A stretch of DNA of 64,000 bases, from NCBI GenBank assembly GCA_964578835.1, contig CAZOEL010000014.1, positions 31,796 to 95,795 on the forward strand. Direction: 5' to 3'. Each line of letters opens with the position of its first letter. Within the stretch, counting starts at the first letter, position 1. The position numbers were made by a program, and so were the translations under genes. A model generated the notes under the pieces. The model did not search any database, had not been told where the DNA came from, and saw only the letters and a list, made by a program, of their open reading frames with translations. The DNA comes from CAZOEL01 sp964578835 (lineage in GTDB: Bacteria; Desulfobacterota; Syntrophobacteria; Syntrophobacterales; Syntrophobacteraceae). Positions 35,649-44,359 of the stretch are shown piece after piece.

Positions 35649-35912
35649 CAAAAGTAAATCCAATAGGTTATAATGCAACCAGCCTTTGGCGCTAGACCTG
35701 AGTTCCTGCAAATTCAAAGGGTTACGGGTTTATCGCCGAGGATGGGCTTCGGCACCGGCTTTGTTAAGGTTCATTTTTCTGTTTTGTGAAGCCGCACTTC
35801 GATGATCTCGCAAGTGCGGCTTTTCATTTTGCATGAATATAACTTTCCTTGACAAGCACTGCCCGACCACTTTCCGATTCAAGGTCAGACTATCCCTTGA
35901 TGCCATAATAGG
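35649..35912. repeat. Long flanking repeat, left copy (downstream of tRNA-Leu)
   Basis: This stretch aligns along its whole length with 42972-43240, with many substitutions and small indels (roughly three quarters identical by eye). Shared stretches include aatccaataggtt, gagttcctgc and tcgccgaggatgg, and both copies contain a terminator hairpin. Confidence 0.75.
35791..35826 (+). terminator. Rho-independent terminator downstream of tRNA-Leu
   Basis: Perfect arms GCCGCACTT (35791-35799) and AAGTGCGGC (35812-35820) are followed by TTTTCATTTT. It is the likely terminator of the tRNA transcript. Confidence 0.85.
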
Positions 35913-36365
35913 GAAGAGGTGATTGGCAGCTAGTGGTTCTCAGATGTTCTTTTCATCCCGTCAAGATGGCAGCTGGGCGTTTCACCTCGATAGCTTCCAA
36001 CAGATCCTCAATGATTTGGTAGATCGGGGATGGCTTCATTAATGCTCTCTGTCCCTTCACGCCTCCCACATTGAGCACCAAGAACTCTCATGCTTCCATT
36101 TTGTTCAAAAATACTCCTTGCGAAGCAGCCATTCAGTGTTGTCCACGCTACCGGATGCTCAATACCTCCTGTAGAAACCCTTCTTGTGGCGTGATCCCAG
36201 AGAACCAAAGCATCCGAAAGAATGCTCGAATCAGAAGCATTCACCTCATGCAAAGAAATGCATTGGTTATTAAAATTATCCTGCTAGGATAACTTGGCAT
36301 CAGTAGGAAACCGACGCAGGCGATTGCTTTTTCTAACCTATGTAGACCGATAACTGAGGAGATCC
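35827..36365. other. Region without a recognisable gene at the island's left end
   Basis: The first 85 bases belong to the flanking repeat. The remainder has only short open frames, for example minus-strand 36008-36253, whose translation I do not recognise. It may contain the promoter of the HU-like gene near 36300-36350. Confidence 0.45.
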
Positions 36366-36629
36366 ATGGTGGATCGGATAGACAAGAAGGAAGTTGTCCG
36401 CCGTCTTGCAAAGCGCATGAAAACAGACGAGACGACAGCTGAGAGCTGGCTCGATGCCTTTACCGACACCCTCTTTGAGGCCTTCAAGGAAGGAGCGGGA
36501 GTTACCCTTCCAGGTTTTGGAGGGTTCTACCTCGACCGGAAAAGAAATGGCTGTGCATTCAAGTTTAATCCCGCCCAGAAGCTTAGAGCCCTGTTTGGCT
36601 GGTCGTCAACCTACAAAGGCAAACTGTGA
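36366..36629 (+). CDS. HU/IHF-family DNA-binding protein
   Basis: The 87-residue protein has the HU layout: two N-terminal helices (IDKKEVVRRLAKRMKTDETTAESWLDAFTDTLFEAFKEG), the strand GVTLPGFGGFYLDRK, a beta-arm and C-terminal FKFNPAQKLRALFGWSSTYKGKL. The C-terminal wording departs from classical HU (no GRNP tip motif, an FGWSSTYKG ending), so it is a divergent subfamily. It is the first gene of the island and is followed by the CcbP-like gene after 15 bases. Confidence 0.85.
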   Translation: MVDRIDKKEVVRRLAKRMKTDETTAESWLDAFTDTLFEAFKEGAGVTLPGFGGFYLDRKRNGCAFKFNPAQKLRALFGWSSTYKGKL

Positions 36630-36644
36630 TGAATGGGGACCAAT

Positions 36645-37013
36645 ATGGAAAGCCTCAAAGAAGATAAAGAACGGGAAGAGCGTATCGAGATAGAAATCAT
36701 CGTCGACGCCTACGATGAAGAAGAGCGGTCAATGGGCTGGTACTACTATCTCGAAGACAAGATGAGATTTCCATTCAATGCCAGGTGCATCAAAGAGAGA
36801 CGCACCTCACCCCTTAAGAAGGGAGAAGTCATAGAGGTAATCGGCATGGCTCCGGAGGAAGATTGCGAGAAGGAGATCTTTGTTGAGATCCGATGGCAAG
36901 ATCGCACCCTTGGAGCTCCTCTATCCCAGCTGGAAGGAATTGCAGTGGATGAAGATACCCAGCAGGCGATGGATGATTGGCGCTACTGGACTGGCAGAGG
37001 ATACGAATTTTGA
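36645..37013 (+). CDS. CcbP-like acidic calcium-binding protein
   Basis: This acidic protein of about 122 residues matches the calcium-binding protein CcbP family first described in Anabaena: IVDAYDEEERSMGWYYYLEDKMRFPFNARCIKER, SPLKKGEVIEVIGMAPEEDCE and WRYWTGRGYEF. It may buffer or sense calcium. GGGGA precedes ATG 36645; an earlier ATG at 36633 lacks a site. Homologues are often found in accessory regions, consistent with the island. Confidence 0.78.
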   Translation: MESLKEDKEREERIEIEIIVDAYDEEERSMGWYYYLEDKMRFPFNARCIKERRTSPLKKGEVIEVIGMAPEEDCEKEIFVEIRWQDRTLGAPLSQLEGIAVDEDTQQAMDDWRYWTGRGYEF

Positions 37014-37167
37014 CGATACCACTGCATGCTCTTATCCGGCACAGACAGGAGAGCTTTTTTAACTGGCGGATTTGCAGCGACTCGGGAGTGAATGTTCGCG
37101 CTCTTCAGCGAATAGCTTACCCCACGTTGTGAGTCTCTTACCCTTACTCATTGCCAGGGTGTGCAGG

Positions 37168-40071
37168 ATGGATTTCCAAACGTTGCTTCGAAGATATGAG
37201 ACCCTGCTTGCCGAGAACAACGCTCTGAAGGAGGAGAATTTATCCCTGAAGATCCGGCTGGGGTTAGCCGAACTTTTGGAAGACCGGCTTTCTTCAGAGC
37301 CAGTCCAACAGGGGGGCTTACCTGCGAAACCGTCCCTCCATCTTAATGCCAAGGCAGATCCCGAGGAAAAAATCCGTCTCTTCATGTCGCTATTCCGGGG
37401 AAGGGACGACGTGTATGCGAAAAGATGGGAGAGTAAGGACGGCGCCAGGTTTGGATACACCCCTGTCTGCCTCAATGAAAGGAAAGCCGGTTTCTGTAGA
37501 AAATTTGAGATCAAGTGCAGTTCCTGCAAGCATAGATCGTTTGCTCCTCTGGATGAAGGAGCGGTGGAAGCGCATTTGCTGGGTAAATTCGTTGCCGGCA
37601 TCTATCCCCTGCTCCAGGATGAAACGTGCCACTTTCTGGCGATCGATTTTGATAAAGATGGTTGGCAGCAGGACGTGTCCACTCTCAGAGATGTGTGCGC
37701 GGTCTTCGCTGTGCCGGTTGCCATAGAGCGCTCACGGTCAGGCCACGGCGCCCACGCGTGGTTCTTTTTCTCTAACCCGATCGCTGCTGGCCTTGCACGC
37801 AAATTCGGAAGCGGTTTGCTCACCTACGCAATGAGCGAGCGACATGAAATCAAGTTCAAATCCTACGACCGATTATTTCCGAATCAGGACACGATGCCCA
37901 AGGGCGGATTCGGCAATCTGATCGCCCTGCCGCTGCAGAAGGTGGCGCGTCAAAATGAAAACAGCGTTTTCGTTGATAAGCAGTTCCAGCCCTATGGAGA
38001 CCAGTGGGGGTTCCTTGCTGAAATCGGGAGGCTTTCAGAGGAGGAAATCGGCGTTCTAATTTCAAAGCTCTGCGGTGGCAATGATCTCGGGGAGCTCAAA
38101 CAAGATGATGAAGAGCCTTCCAAACCCTGGAAGACGAGCCGGATCAAACTCTCACGGCATGACTTCCCGAACGCAATAGAGCTGGTCAAAGCCAATATGC
38201 TCTACATCGATAAAGCCGGTTTTTCCCAGAGGGCGTTGAATGCATTGAAAAGGCTGTCCGCGTTCAAGAATCCTGAGTTCTATCGAGCTCAGGCCATGCG
38301 CATGTCGACCTACAACAAACCGCGAATCATCTCGTGTGCTGAGGAAACATCAGAGTTTCTTTGTTTGCCGAGGGGATGCGAAGCGGATGTCGCAGCTCTG
38401 CTCGGTGAATTTGGAGTTGAGACCGCGTGGTCCGATAAAACCTATCCGGGCAGACCTATTGATGTTTCCTTCACCGGGGTATTGAGGGAGGACCAGGAGA
38501 TCGCTGTGGAGGCAATGCTCGAGCATGACTGTGGTGTCCTCTCAGCCGCAACGGCTTTCGGGAAAACGGTCATCGCCGCCAAACTGATTGCCGAGCGAAA
38601 AACCAACTCGCTTATCTTGACTCATCGACAACAGCTCCTGTCGCAATGGATAGAGAAATTAGGCCGGTTTTTAGAAATCCATGAGGAACTTCCGGTCGTG
38701 GCAGAAAAGCGGGGGAGAAAACCGAATCAGAGCTTAATAGGGCAGATCGGCGCGGGAAGAGAGAATCTGAGCGGCATTATCGATGTGGCGATCATGCAGT
38801 CACTGACAAGCGGTGGGGAAGTGAAGGAATGCGTAAAGGATTATGGCGTGGTCATTGTTGATGAATGTCATCACGTGCCGGCGTTCAGTTTCGAGCAAAT
38901 ACTCAAGAAGGTCCATGCAAAGTACATATATGGTTTGACTGCCACTCCAACCCGACGTGACGGGCATCATCCGATCATTTTTATGCACTGCGGACTGGTA
39001 AGATGCCGGACAGACGCCAGGAAAGAGACAGAGAAACGCCCATTCGAGCACTATGTCATTCCCAGGTTTACGGGCTTTAGAGCTCCTTTCGACAGCGAAG
39101 AGCAAGATATGTCGATCCAGGATCTCTATTCCGGGATCGCTACGGACGAATTTCGAAATCAGCAGATTATTGATGACGTGATCAGTGCACATGAAAACGG
39201 TAGAAACATGCTCATTCTGACCGAGAGAACGGCCCATGTGGAATTGCTCGCTGCCAAGCTACGCGAGAGAATACCCGATGTGATAACCCTTACCGGCGGG
39301 AAGGGAGCAAAACAGACCCGAGAGGTCTTGGCGAGAATCGCTGAGACGCCTGCATCCAGTCAATTGACACTGGTTGCCACCGGCAAATATATCGGAGAGG
39401 GGTTTGACGAACCCCGGCTGGACACCTTATTTCTGGCAATGCCCATATCTTGGAAAGGAACACTCCAGCAATACGCAGGCAGATTGCACCGCTTGTTCGA
39501 GATGAAGAAAGAGGTCCAGATCTATGACTACGTAGATATCCATGTCAGGATCCTGGAGAGGATGTATCGAAAAAGGCTTTCAGAATATGCTGCCATCGGT
39601 TATCGGACAAAGGCGGAGACCTTCGCGGATAAACCAGCCGATATCATCTTCGATAACACGAACTTCCTCCCCGTTTACCGGAGCGACATGATTAATTGTA
39701 CTCGGGAAGCAGTAATTGTCAGCCCGTTTGTTACGAGCAGAAGGGCCTCCCAAATGCTGCCGGACATGGCGGCATTGGCGAAGAGGGTTTCTGTGGTTGT
39801 TGTCACAAGACCGGTAGATACCTACAAGAATAAGGATAGGCCGGCTCTGGACGCGACTCTTTCATCTCTGCAAGAGGCTGGTGTGTGCATTCTGTTCAAG
39901 GCCAATATCCATCAAAAATTTGCCGTCATCGATCAGAAGATCGTCTGGTACGGTAGTATCAATCTTCTTAGCTACGGCAGTGCGCAAGAAAGCATCATGC
40001 GACTGGAAAGCCCAAATATCGCCCATGAATTGATGAAAGATCTTGGGAAACCGACAGCCCGTGATCCCTGA
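37168..40071 (+). CDS. Primase-helicase-PLD fusion protein (TOTE-like conflict system)
   Basis: The 967-residue protein joins three parts. Residues 1-35 form a coiled coil. Residues about 60-310 resemble archaeo-eukaryotic primases, with FLAIDFDKDGW (two Asp near 161 and 163) and SRSGHGAHAWFFF as the s-x-H motif, plus a preceding CNERKAGFCRKF/CSSCKH cysteine cluster. Residues about 430-780 are a superfamily-2 helicase: Walker A TAFGKT near 461, VDECHH near 565, TATPTR and QYAGRLHR. Residues about 830-960 are a phospholipase-D-like nuclease with HQKFAVID and the downstream GSINLLSYG. This combination matches TOTE-type conflict systems as I recall them, where it is thought to act on invading nucleic acid. 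One PLD motif implies dimerisation. The start at 37168 is chosen before the coiled coil. Confidence 0.8.
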   Translation: MDFQTLLRRYETLLAENNALKEENLSLKIRLGLAELLEDRLSSEPVQQGGLPAKPSLHLNAKADPEEKIRLFMSLFRGRDDVYAKRWESKDGARFGYTPVCLNERKAGFCRKFEIKCSSCKHRSFAPLDEGAVEAHLLGKFVAGIYPLLQDETCHFLAIDFDKDGWQQDVSTLRDVCAVFAVPVAIERSRSGHGAHAWFFFSNPIAAGLARKFGSGLLTYAMSERHEIKFKSYDRLFPNQDTMPKGGFGNLIALPLQKVARQNENSVFVDKQFQPYGDQWGFLAEIGRLSEEEIGVLISKLCGGNDLGELKQDDEEPSKPWKTSRIKLSRHDFPNAIELVKANMLYIDKAGFSQRALNALKRLSAFKNPEFYRAQAMRMSTYNKPRIISCAEETSEFLCLPRGCEADVAALLGEFGVETAWSDKTYPGRPIDVSFTGVLREDQEIAVEAMLEHDCGVLSAATAFGKTVIAAKLIAERKTNSLILTHRQQLLSQWIEKLGRFLEIHEELPVVAEKRGRKPNQSLIGQIGAGRENLSGIIDVAIMQSLTSGGEVKECVKDYGVVIVDECHHVPAFSFEQILKKVHAKYIYGLTATPTRRDGHHPIIFMHCGLVRCRTDARKETEKRPFEHYVIPRFTGFRAPFDSEEQDMSIQDLYSGIATDEFRNQQIIDDVISAHENGRNMLILTERTAHVELLAAKLRERIPDVITLTGGKGAKQTREVLARIAETPASSQLTLVATGKYIGEGFDEPRLDTLFLAMPISWKGTLQQYAGRLHRLFEMKKEVQIYDYVDIHVRILERMYRKRLSEYAAIGYRTKAETFADKPADIIFDNTNFLPVYRSDMINCTREAVIVSPFVTSRRASQMLPDMAALAKRVSVVVVTRPVDTYKNKDRPALDATLSSLQEAGVCILFKANIHQKFAVIDQKIVWYGSINLLSYGSAQESIMRLESPNIAHELMKDLGKPTARDP

Positions 40072-40147
40072 GACCAAGGGGTATGAGGTATCAATCTCAC
40101 ATGCAAGCTCTTCTTGGTGCATCACACCGTAAGAATGAGGAATAGAG

Positions 40148-41074
40148 ATGGGAAACAGACAATCTGTGGAGCTCTTACTCGATGGTGGCGGTCCTATGCT
40201 TATCTGGCAAAAAGCTTCAGGAAGCCTCAATCGAAGACTGCTCATCCTGACCAGTATTTGTGATAATCCTGAGTGCGACTGTCGTGACATCTCGGTGCAG
40301 GGCATGCTCTTTGACAATCGATACAGAAACGTAGAATATCGGGATCATCTATTGAGCTATTCGTTCAAACCCCGAGAAGGTGAGTCTCTTGAGCCTCCTC
40401 CGTTGAGGCAACTCTCCGCCGCTGTAGATATTGATACTGGAGAAGCAAGGTTTAACACCTTTGCCTCTGAAGAAATGTGCGATGAGGAAATGCTTGGCTG
40501 GCTCAAGGAAGGGATGAGCGAGTATAACCTGGAAAAGCTCAGGAAGCGGTGGAGACTGGCTAAGGGAATCGATCAGGATCAATGGAAAAATGGAGACTGG
40601 AGTTGGTGGCGGGCTGGCGATATGGTCTCCTGGTTGGAGGTCTTTCCAGACGAAATCAACATTATCTTTTTGTTGAAAGAAGATGCCTATTGGGTGGACG
40701 ACATGTATTGCATCAATCCCGGATGTCCGTGCAAAGAGGTGGGCCTCTGTTTTCACCGAATCACGACAGGTGAGGTCGAGCATCTCGGGGCAATCTCGGT
40801 AACGCTGCCATCGGGGAAGTATTCAGGCGTCATGGGCGAGCAGGGAAACGAAAGAGAAGTCAAGCCTCTGTGGAATGAGCTCCGAAAGCGGCCGGGAATA
40901 CTCTCGCTACTGAAAGAGCGTATGGGGAGGATCAAGCCTATCGGACAGGAGATCGTTCGCCTGAGTCAGTGCGGCAAAGAATTGCTGGGTGCCCCCTCGC
41001 CTGGAAAGGTGGGACGTAACGCCCCTTGTCCTTGCGGTTCTGGGAAAAAGGCTAAGAAGTGCTGTCTCAGCTGA
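40148..41074 (+). CDS. SEC-C motif protein, function unknown
   Basis: The 308-residue protein ends with a SEC-C zinc-binding motif, VGRNAPCPCGSGKKAKKCCLS. The rest has two short Cys clusters (CDNPECDC near residue 43 and CINPGCPCKEVGLCFH near 195), so it may bind further metals. I do not recognise the main body. SEC-C tails occur on SecA and on many defence-associated proteins. It follows the primase-helicase protein by about 75 bases on the same strand and may belong to the same system. Confidence 0.75.
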   Translation: MGNRQSVELLLDGGGPMLIWQKASGSLNRRLLILTSICDNPECDCRDISVQGMLFDNRYRNVEYRDHLLSYSFKPREGESLEPPPLRQLSAAVDIDTGEARFNTFASEEMCDEEMLGWLKEGMSEYNLEKLRKRWRLAKGIDQDQWKNGDWSWWRAGDMVSWLEVFPDEINIIFLLKEDAYWVDDMYCINPGCPCKEVGLCFHRITTGEVEHLGAISVTLPSGKYSGVMGEQGNEREVKPLWNELRKRPGILSLLKERMGRIKPIGQEIVRLSQCGKELLGAPSPGKVGRNAPCPCGSGKKAKKCCLS

Positions 41075-41161
41075 GCGCCATTCGTGTGGATCCAGATGAT
41101 ATAGAGGGTTGGAATTGGCATATCTTACGTTTGTTCAATGGCGGTCTGTCCGAGCTCATCA

Positions 41162-41302
41162 ATGGATGCGTTCGAGGATTTTATTGAAAGGTCAGGGCAA
41201 GGTTCGGAGAAGAAACCTCAAAAACGGAAGGTCGGGAGGAATGATCCCTGTCCGTGTGGAAGCGGAAAGAAGTACAAGAAATGCTGTCTCGGAAGGACAT
41301 GA
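41162..41302 (+). CDS. Short ORF: Rpn-like tail joined to a second SEC-C motif
   Basis: The 46-codon frame reads MDAFEDFIERSGQ and then, after a basic linker, VGRNDPCPCGSGKKYKKCCLG. The first part copies the C-terminal end of the Rpn-type nuclease encoded at 41779-42759 (LDAFEDLIERSVQ), with DNA similarity from about 41150. It therefore looks like a mosaic of an Rpn gene tail and a SEC-C tail. Whether it is translated is unclear; it may be the remains of a larger gene. Confidence 0.5.
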   Translation: MDAFEDFIERSGQGSEKKPQKRKVGRNDPCPCGSGKKYKKCCLGRT

Positions 41303-41493
41303 CTTGGGAGAAGAGGAAAAAATGGAGGGCTTGTGGTCATACGATAGTGGATCATCAACAGAAGAAAGGCATTAATCAAAGACAAGAGCCTCAAGGGCAA
41401 AGAGGTTGGGCGAGTTATGCAGGTTGAGACAGCCGAACGTCTTCGGGATGATTCACCACCCCGTTTCGCCTATGAAAGAATGGGAGAAGTAGT

Positions 41494-41709
41494 ATGGAAT
41501 CAGTAAGTCAGCTGGCCAAGAAAGCGATAGAGTTCGAACACGTTGAGCGGATTCGATTGGTTGAGGCAATACTCCATAGCCTTAATAAACCGGATCGGGA
41601 CATCGAGCAGAGCTGGATCGCGGACTCGGAAGCTCGATATGCGGCCTGCAAACGAGGAGAGCTCGATGCGGTAGACTGGGAAGAAATCAAGAAAAGATAT
41701 CAACGTTGA
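41494..41709 (+). CDS. Addiction-module antitoxin (Unstab_antitox-type)
   Basis: The 71-residue acidic protein has the pattern of this antitoxin family: helix FEHVERIRLVEAILHSL followed by IEQSWIADSEARYAACKRGELDAVDWEEIKKRYQ. Antitoxins of this type pair with a RelE/ParE toxin encoded directly downstream. Here the toxin frame overlaps the antitoxin stop but is cut after 20 codons, so the antitoxin is probably an orphan. A degraded second copy lies at 43647-43725. Confidence 0.8.
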   Translation: MESVSQLAKKAIEFEHVERIRLVEAILHSLNKPDRDIEQSWIADSEARYAACKRGELDAVDWEEIKKRYQR

Positions 41710-41768
41710 AAGTCCGATTTCTTTCACCGGCCAACATAGAGTTGGATGAGGCTATCTGGTTTTCATGA
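41706..41768 (+). pseudogene. ParE/RelE-type toxin, 5' fragment only
   Basis: The frame begins with TTG overlapping the antitoxin stop and reads KVRFLSPANIELDEAIWFS before TGA. This is the usual N-terminus of a ParE/RelE-like toxin (VRFLSPA...LDEAI), whose normal length is about 95 residues. The Rpn gene starts 10 bases after the stop, so the Rpn module seems to have replaced the rest of the toxin. Confidence 0.7.
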
Positions 41769-41778
41769 GAAAGGGATT

Positions 41779-42759
41779 ATGGCTCAGACTGAGAAGCAAA
41801 CCCTGGCAAATCCACACGATTCCTTTTTCAAGGCTGTCTTCGGAGACCTTGAGCGCAGCCGTCAGTTCTTTCGCACCTATCTTCCCGCAGGACTGGCGAA
41901 TGAGCTGAATTTGGACCGACTGCAGCTTGAGAAGGCCTCTTTCGTGGACGAATCACTCAGGCAGCGCCACGCCGATTTGCTGTTTCGCACTGTGTTGAAG
42001 AGCGGAACAGTGGCTTTTCTCTACCTCCTCTTCGAGCACCAGAGCACGCCTGAACGAGACATGCTTTTTCGCATCCTGCGATACCTCGTGAGGATTTTCG
42101 ACCAGCACCGTGAGCAGCATCCGCAGGAATCGCGTTATCCCGTAATAGTGCCCGTTGTCCTCTACCACGGAACGGAGCCATGGAATGTACCAGTCCGCTT
42201 CTCTGAGATCATGGAATTCCAGAAGGAGGTAGGCATTCAGTTGCTTGACTTCCAGTACGTTCTGATCGATCTCAGCCGCTATCCGGATCAGTTTCTGATG
42301 GAGAGACTGGAGCTGGAGCTTGCCCTATCGCTCCTTCGCCATGTCCACGATGAGAACTTCCTGGCTCACTTCCAGAGGATTCTCCCTCTACTGCTGGGGC
42401 TCCGTTTCCGGAAAACAGGGCTGGAATATATTGAAACCATCCTGCGCTACATATATTATTCAAGAGACAAGGCTGAATGGAATGATCTCATCGAGATTAT
42501 GCACCGCTCAGATCCGATCATCGAGGAGGTAGCCATGACGACGATTGCCGAGCACCTGGTGGAAAAGGGAAAATTATCTCAGGCTCACGAAGTTCTGCAG
42601 GAGCTTTTGGAAGAACAGTTCGGTACTGTTCCTCCTACCTTGGCAGAGAAGCTTCTCAAAATCGAAGATCTCGAGATTCTGAAAAAGCTCAGACGCCAGC
42701 GGCGGGATTGTTCATCATTGGATGCTTTTGAGGATTTGATCGAAAGGTCAGTGCAATAG
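41779..42759 (+). CDS. Rpn-family recombination-promoting nuclease / putative transposase
   Basis: The 326-residue protein has the Rpn N-terminal domain: NPHDSFFKAVFGDLERSRQFFRTYLP, then RHADLLFRTVLKSGTVAFLYLLFEHQS, a PD-(D/E)xK-type nuclease core, and VPVVLYHGTEPW. Rpn proteins cut DNA and stimulate RecA-independent recombination; many genomes hold several copies. AAAGGG precedes ATG 41779. Its 3' part is duplicated at 51475-51733 (broken) and its last codons at about 41150-41205. Confidence 0.88.
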   Translation: MAQTEKQTLANPHDSFFKAVFGDLERSRQFFRTYLPAGLANELNLDRLQLEKASFVDESLRQRHADLLFRTVLKSGTVAFLYLLFEHQSTPERDMLFRILRYLVRIFDQHREQHPQESRYPVIVPVVLYHGTEPWNVPVRFSEIMEFQKEVGIQLLDFQYVLIDLSRYPDQFLMERLELELALSLLRHVHDENFLAHFQRILPLLLGLRFRKTGLEYIETILRYIYYSRDKAEWNDLIEIMHRSDPIIEEVAMTTIAEHLVEKGKLSQAHEVLQELLEEQFGTVPPTLAEKLLKIEDLEILKKLRRQRRDCSSLDAFEDLIERSVQ

Positions 42760-42947
42760 GGTGACAGATGAGTATTTCGGTCCGGGGTAAAATATCGAAG
42801 GGCCAATCACGAATGAATGACTTGAAAAGATTACGGCAAAATTTCCGTGCCCTCGAAATGTCACTCAGTGGTACTCCGTGGTGCTTGTTGATAGGTGACT
42901 TGCTCGCTCAATCCAAAAAACCTAATAATATCAACCGACAGGCACAA

Positions 42948-42971
42948 TCCGGCCTTCGGCAACCCAAAAAA
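42948..42971. repeat. attR-like direct repeat (copy of tRNA-Leu 3' end)
   Basis: These bases are identical over 24 positions to 35625-35648, comprising the last part of the tRNA-Leu T-arm, the acceptor strand and AAAAAA. The sequence just before it is unrelated to the tRNA, so it is a partial copy rather than a second tRNA gene. Confidence 0.85.
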
Positions 42972-43240
42972 TAAAAGCAAATCCAATAGGTTGCAGGGTG
43001 ACCAGACTTCGCCGCTAGCGCAGAGTTCCTGCGATTTCAAGATGTTACGGGTTTCTCGCCGAGGATGGACTTCGACACTAGCTTTTTCTAGTTTATTTTT
43101 CTGTTTTTAAAAGCCGTACTTCTAGGATCTACGAAGTGCGGCTTTTCCATTTGTGCTGCAATTCTTTGGCAACGATTCCCTACCGCTCTTTGACCCAAGG
43201 TAAGATTAGTCCTGAATCTCCTGAATCTCACATCCGATAG
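42972..43240. repeat. Long flanking repeat, right copy
   Basis: This aligns with 35649-35912 downstream of the tRNA. The divergence between the copies shows that the duplication is not recent or that the two copies came from different strains. Confidence 0.75.
43110..43147 (+). terminator. Second copy of the tRNA-Leu terminator
   Basis: Arms AAAAGCCGTACTTC (43110-43123) and GAAGTGCGGCTTTT (43134-43147) pair with one G-T wobble around a 10-base loop. It is homologous to the terminator at 35791. Confidence 0.75.
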
Positions 43241-44359
43241 CTTTGTATTCGCACCGGCATCTCTCGAACATCCTGGCGAGCATTGTAGTTTCGAGGTCGG
43301 CATAGTCGTAGATTACGGCCTCTTTCCTGCTGTCATGCAGCCGATGGCGACGCCCAGCATACTGCGCAAATATTCCTCGCCATGAAATGGAGAGCGGAAG
43401 GAACAGTGTATCGTGACATGCATCATCAAAGCCGTTCCCGGATAGCGATCGATTGAGATGAGAGGTCTTTAATCTCCCTCACTGATTGCTGATATTCCTT
43501 GGCAATCTGCTATCTTTGCTTTTATCTCACACTACCCTGGTTAGAATGATGAGATTGCGGAGAGTGCGTTATCAGTAAACTAGCTCGGGGCCTGTCAACA
43601 AGGTTGCTTGACCTCTTGTTCTTCAGGCTGATTGTGTGTGATAATTGACAAATTAGAAGCTCGATATGAGGCACACTAACGAGGAGAGATCAAGATAATC
43701 TGTTGGGAACAGATTAGGAAAGGGATCGTGGGTTCGCAAGCGAATCGGTGAGTTGCACAGCAGGTTGTCGCCTCCGCATATGAAAGGGTCATCTACAAAG
43801 AAGACCGTGACCTTGTTGATGTCGGTGAACCCTCCTACTCCGGTAGCGTAGAAAAACTGGAGCAAGCCAAGTGTTTTTCCGGGTACTCAACAGGCCGATG
43901 AGACGCGCAAGCTTTGTGCCTACTGTGAACTTTCAGGATGAATGGATTCTGTAATGGAGACAGGGGAGCAAGCGCGAATGCTTTGGCGACAAAGCATAGT
44001 CCCAGACCATGACTTCTGTGAGAGTCAAAAACTTTGAGGATCTGACGACTCATACCGTCCGATAGAGCCCTATACCCCGATATGGCTCTAGCGATAAAGA
44101 GTCGAAGGAAGAAAATAGGACATCCTTGGGAGAGCCCTATACCTTGTGGTCAGGTATCGCAGGGCGTTGCAGATAGGCAGTAACACACTACCATTTTTGT
44201 GAGGGATATGTGGGCCGGGGTTGTATTTTCAAGCGGAAAAGGCAGATCTCGAGCGATATGCTCTTCAGTTGGAGGAAGGACTGACGGCATTGGGTCTGTA
44301 CTTCACATGAAATGGTCTTCTTGGTGAATTCTTGATGGAGTGCCTGAGAGGAGGGCCAG
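43241..44359. other. Gene-poor stretch with remnants
   Basis: This stretch of about 1.1 kb has no intact gene. It contains the degraded antitoxin at 43647-43725. A plus-strand frame near 43770-43880 (reading ASAYERVIYKEDRDLVDVGE) may be another remnant but is not recognised. The minus-strand frames here lack any family match. Confidence 0.5.
43647..43725 (+). pseudogene. Degraded antitoxin remnant
   Basis: The frame reads KLEARYEAH-stop-RGEIK and then WEQIRKG. It aligns with SEARYAACKRGELDAVDWEEIKKRY of the antitoxin at 41494, including the nearly exact DNA stretch GAAGCTCGATATG. A stop and changes at the 3' end disable it. Confidence 0.65.

Larger units (their letters stand above)
35649..42947. 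mobile_element. Genomic island integrated at tRNA-Leu, without an integrase
   Basis: The island lies between the two 24-bp att-like repeats. It holds HU-like, CcbP-like, primase-helicase-PLD, SEC-C, toxin-antitoxin and Rpn genes, none of them housekeeping. No integrase, relaxase or phage structural gene is visible, so it is probably an immobile remnant or depends on a helper. Sequence similarity between the two ends extends about 280 bases beyond the att core, which a single clean integration does not explain. Confidence 0.75.

Noticed and set aside
36008..36253. Minus-strand ORF of 81 codons at the left end of the island
   Set aside because: No recognisable domain and no ribosome-binding site.
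35649..42947. Interpretation of the island as an intact prophage or conjugative element
   Set aside because: No integrase, structural, lysis, relaxase or type IV secretion genes are present between the att repeats.
43653..44053. Two minus-strand ORFs in the gene-poor stretch
   Set aside because: They overlap the plus-strand antitoxin remnant and show no family match.
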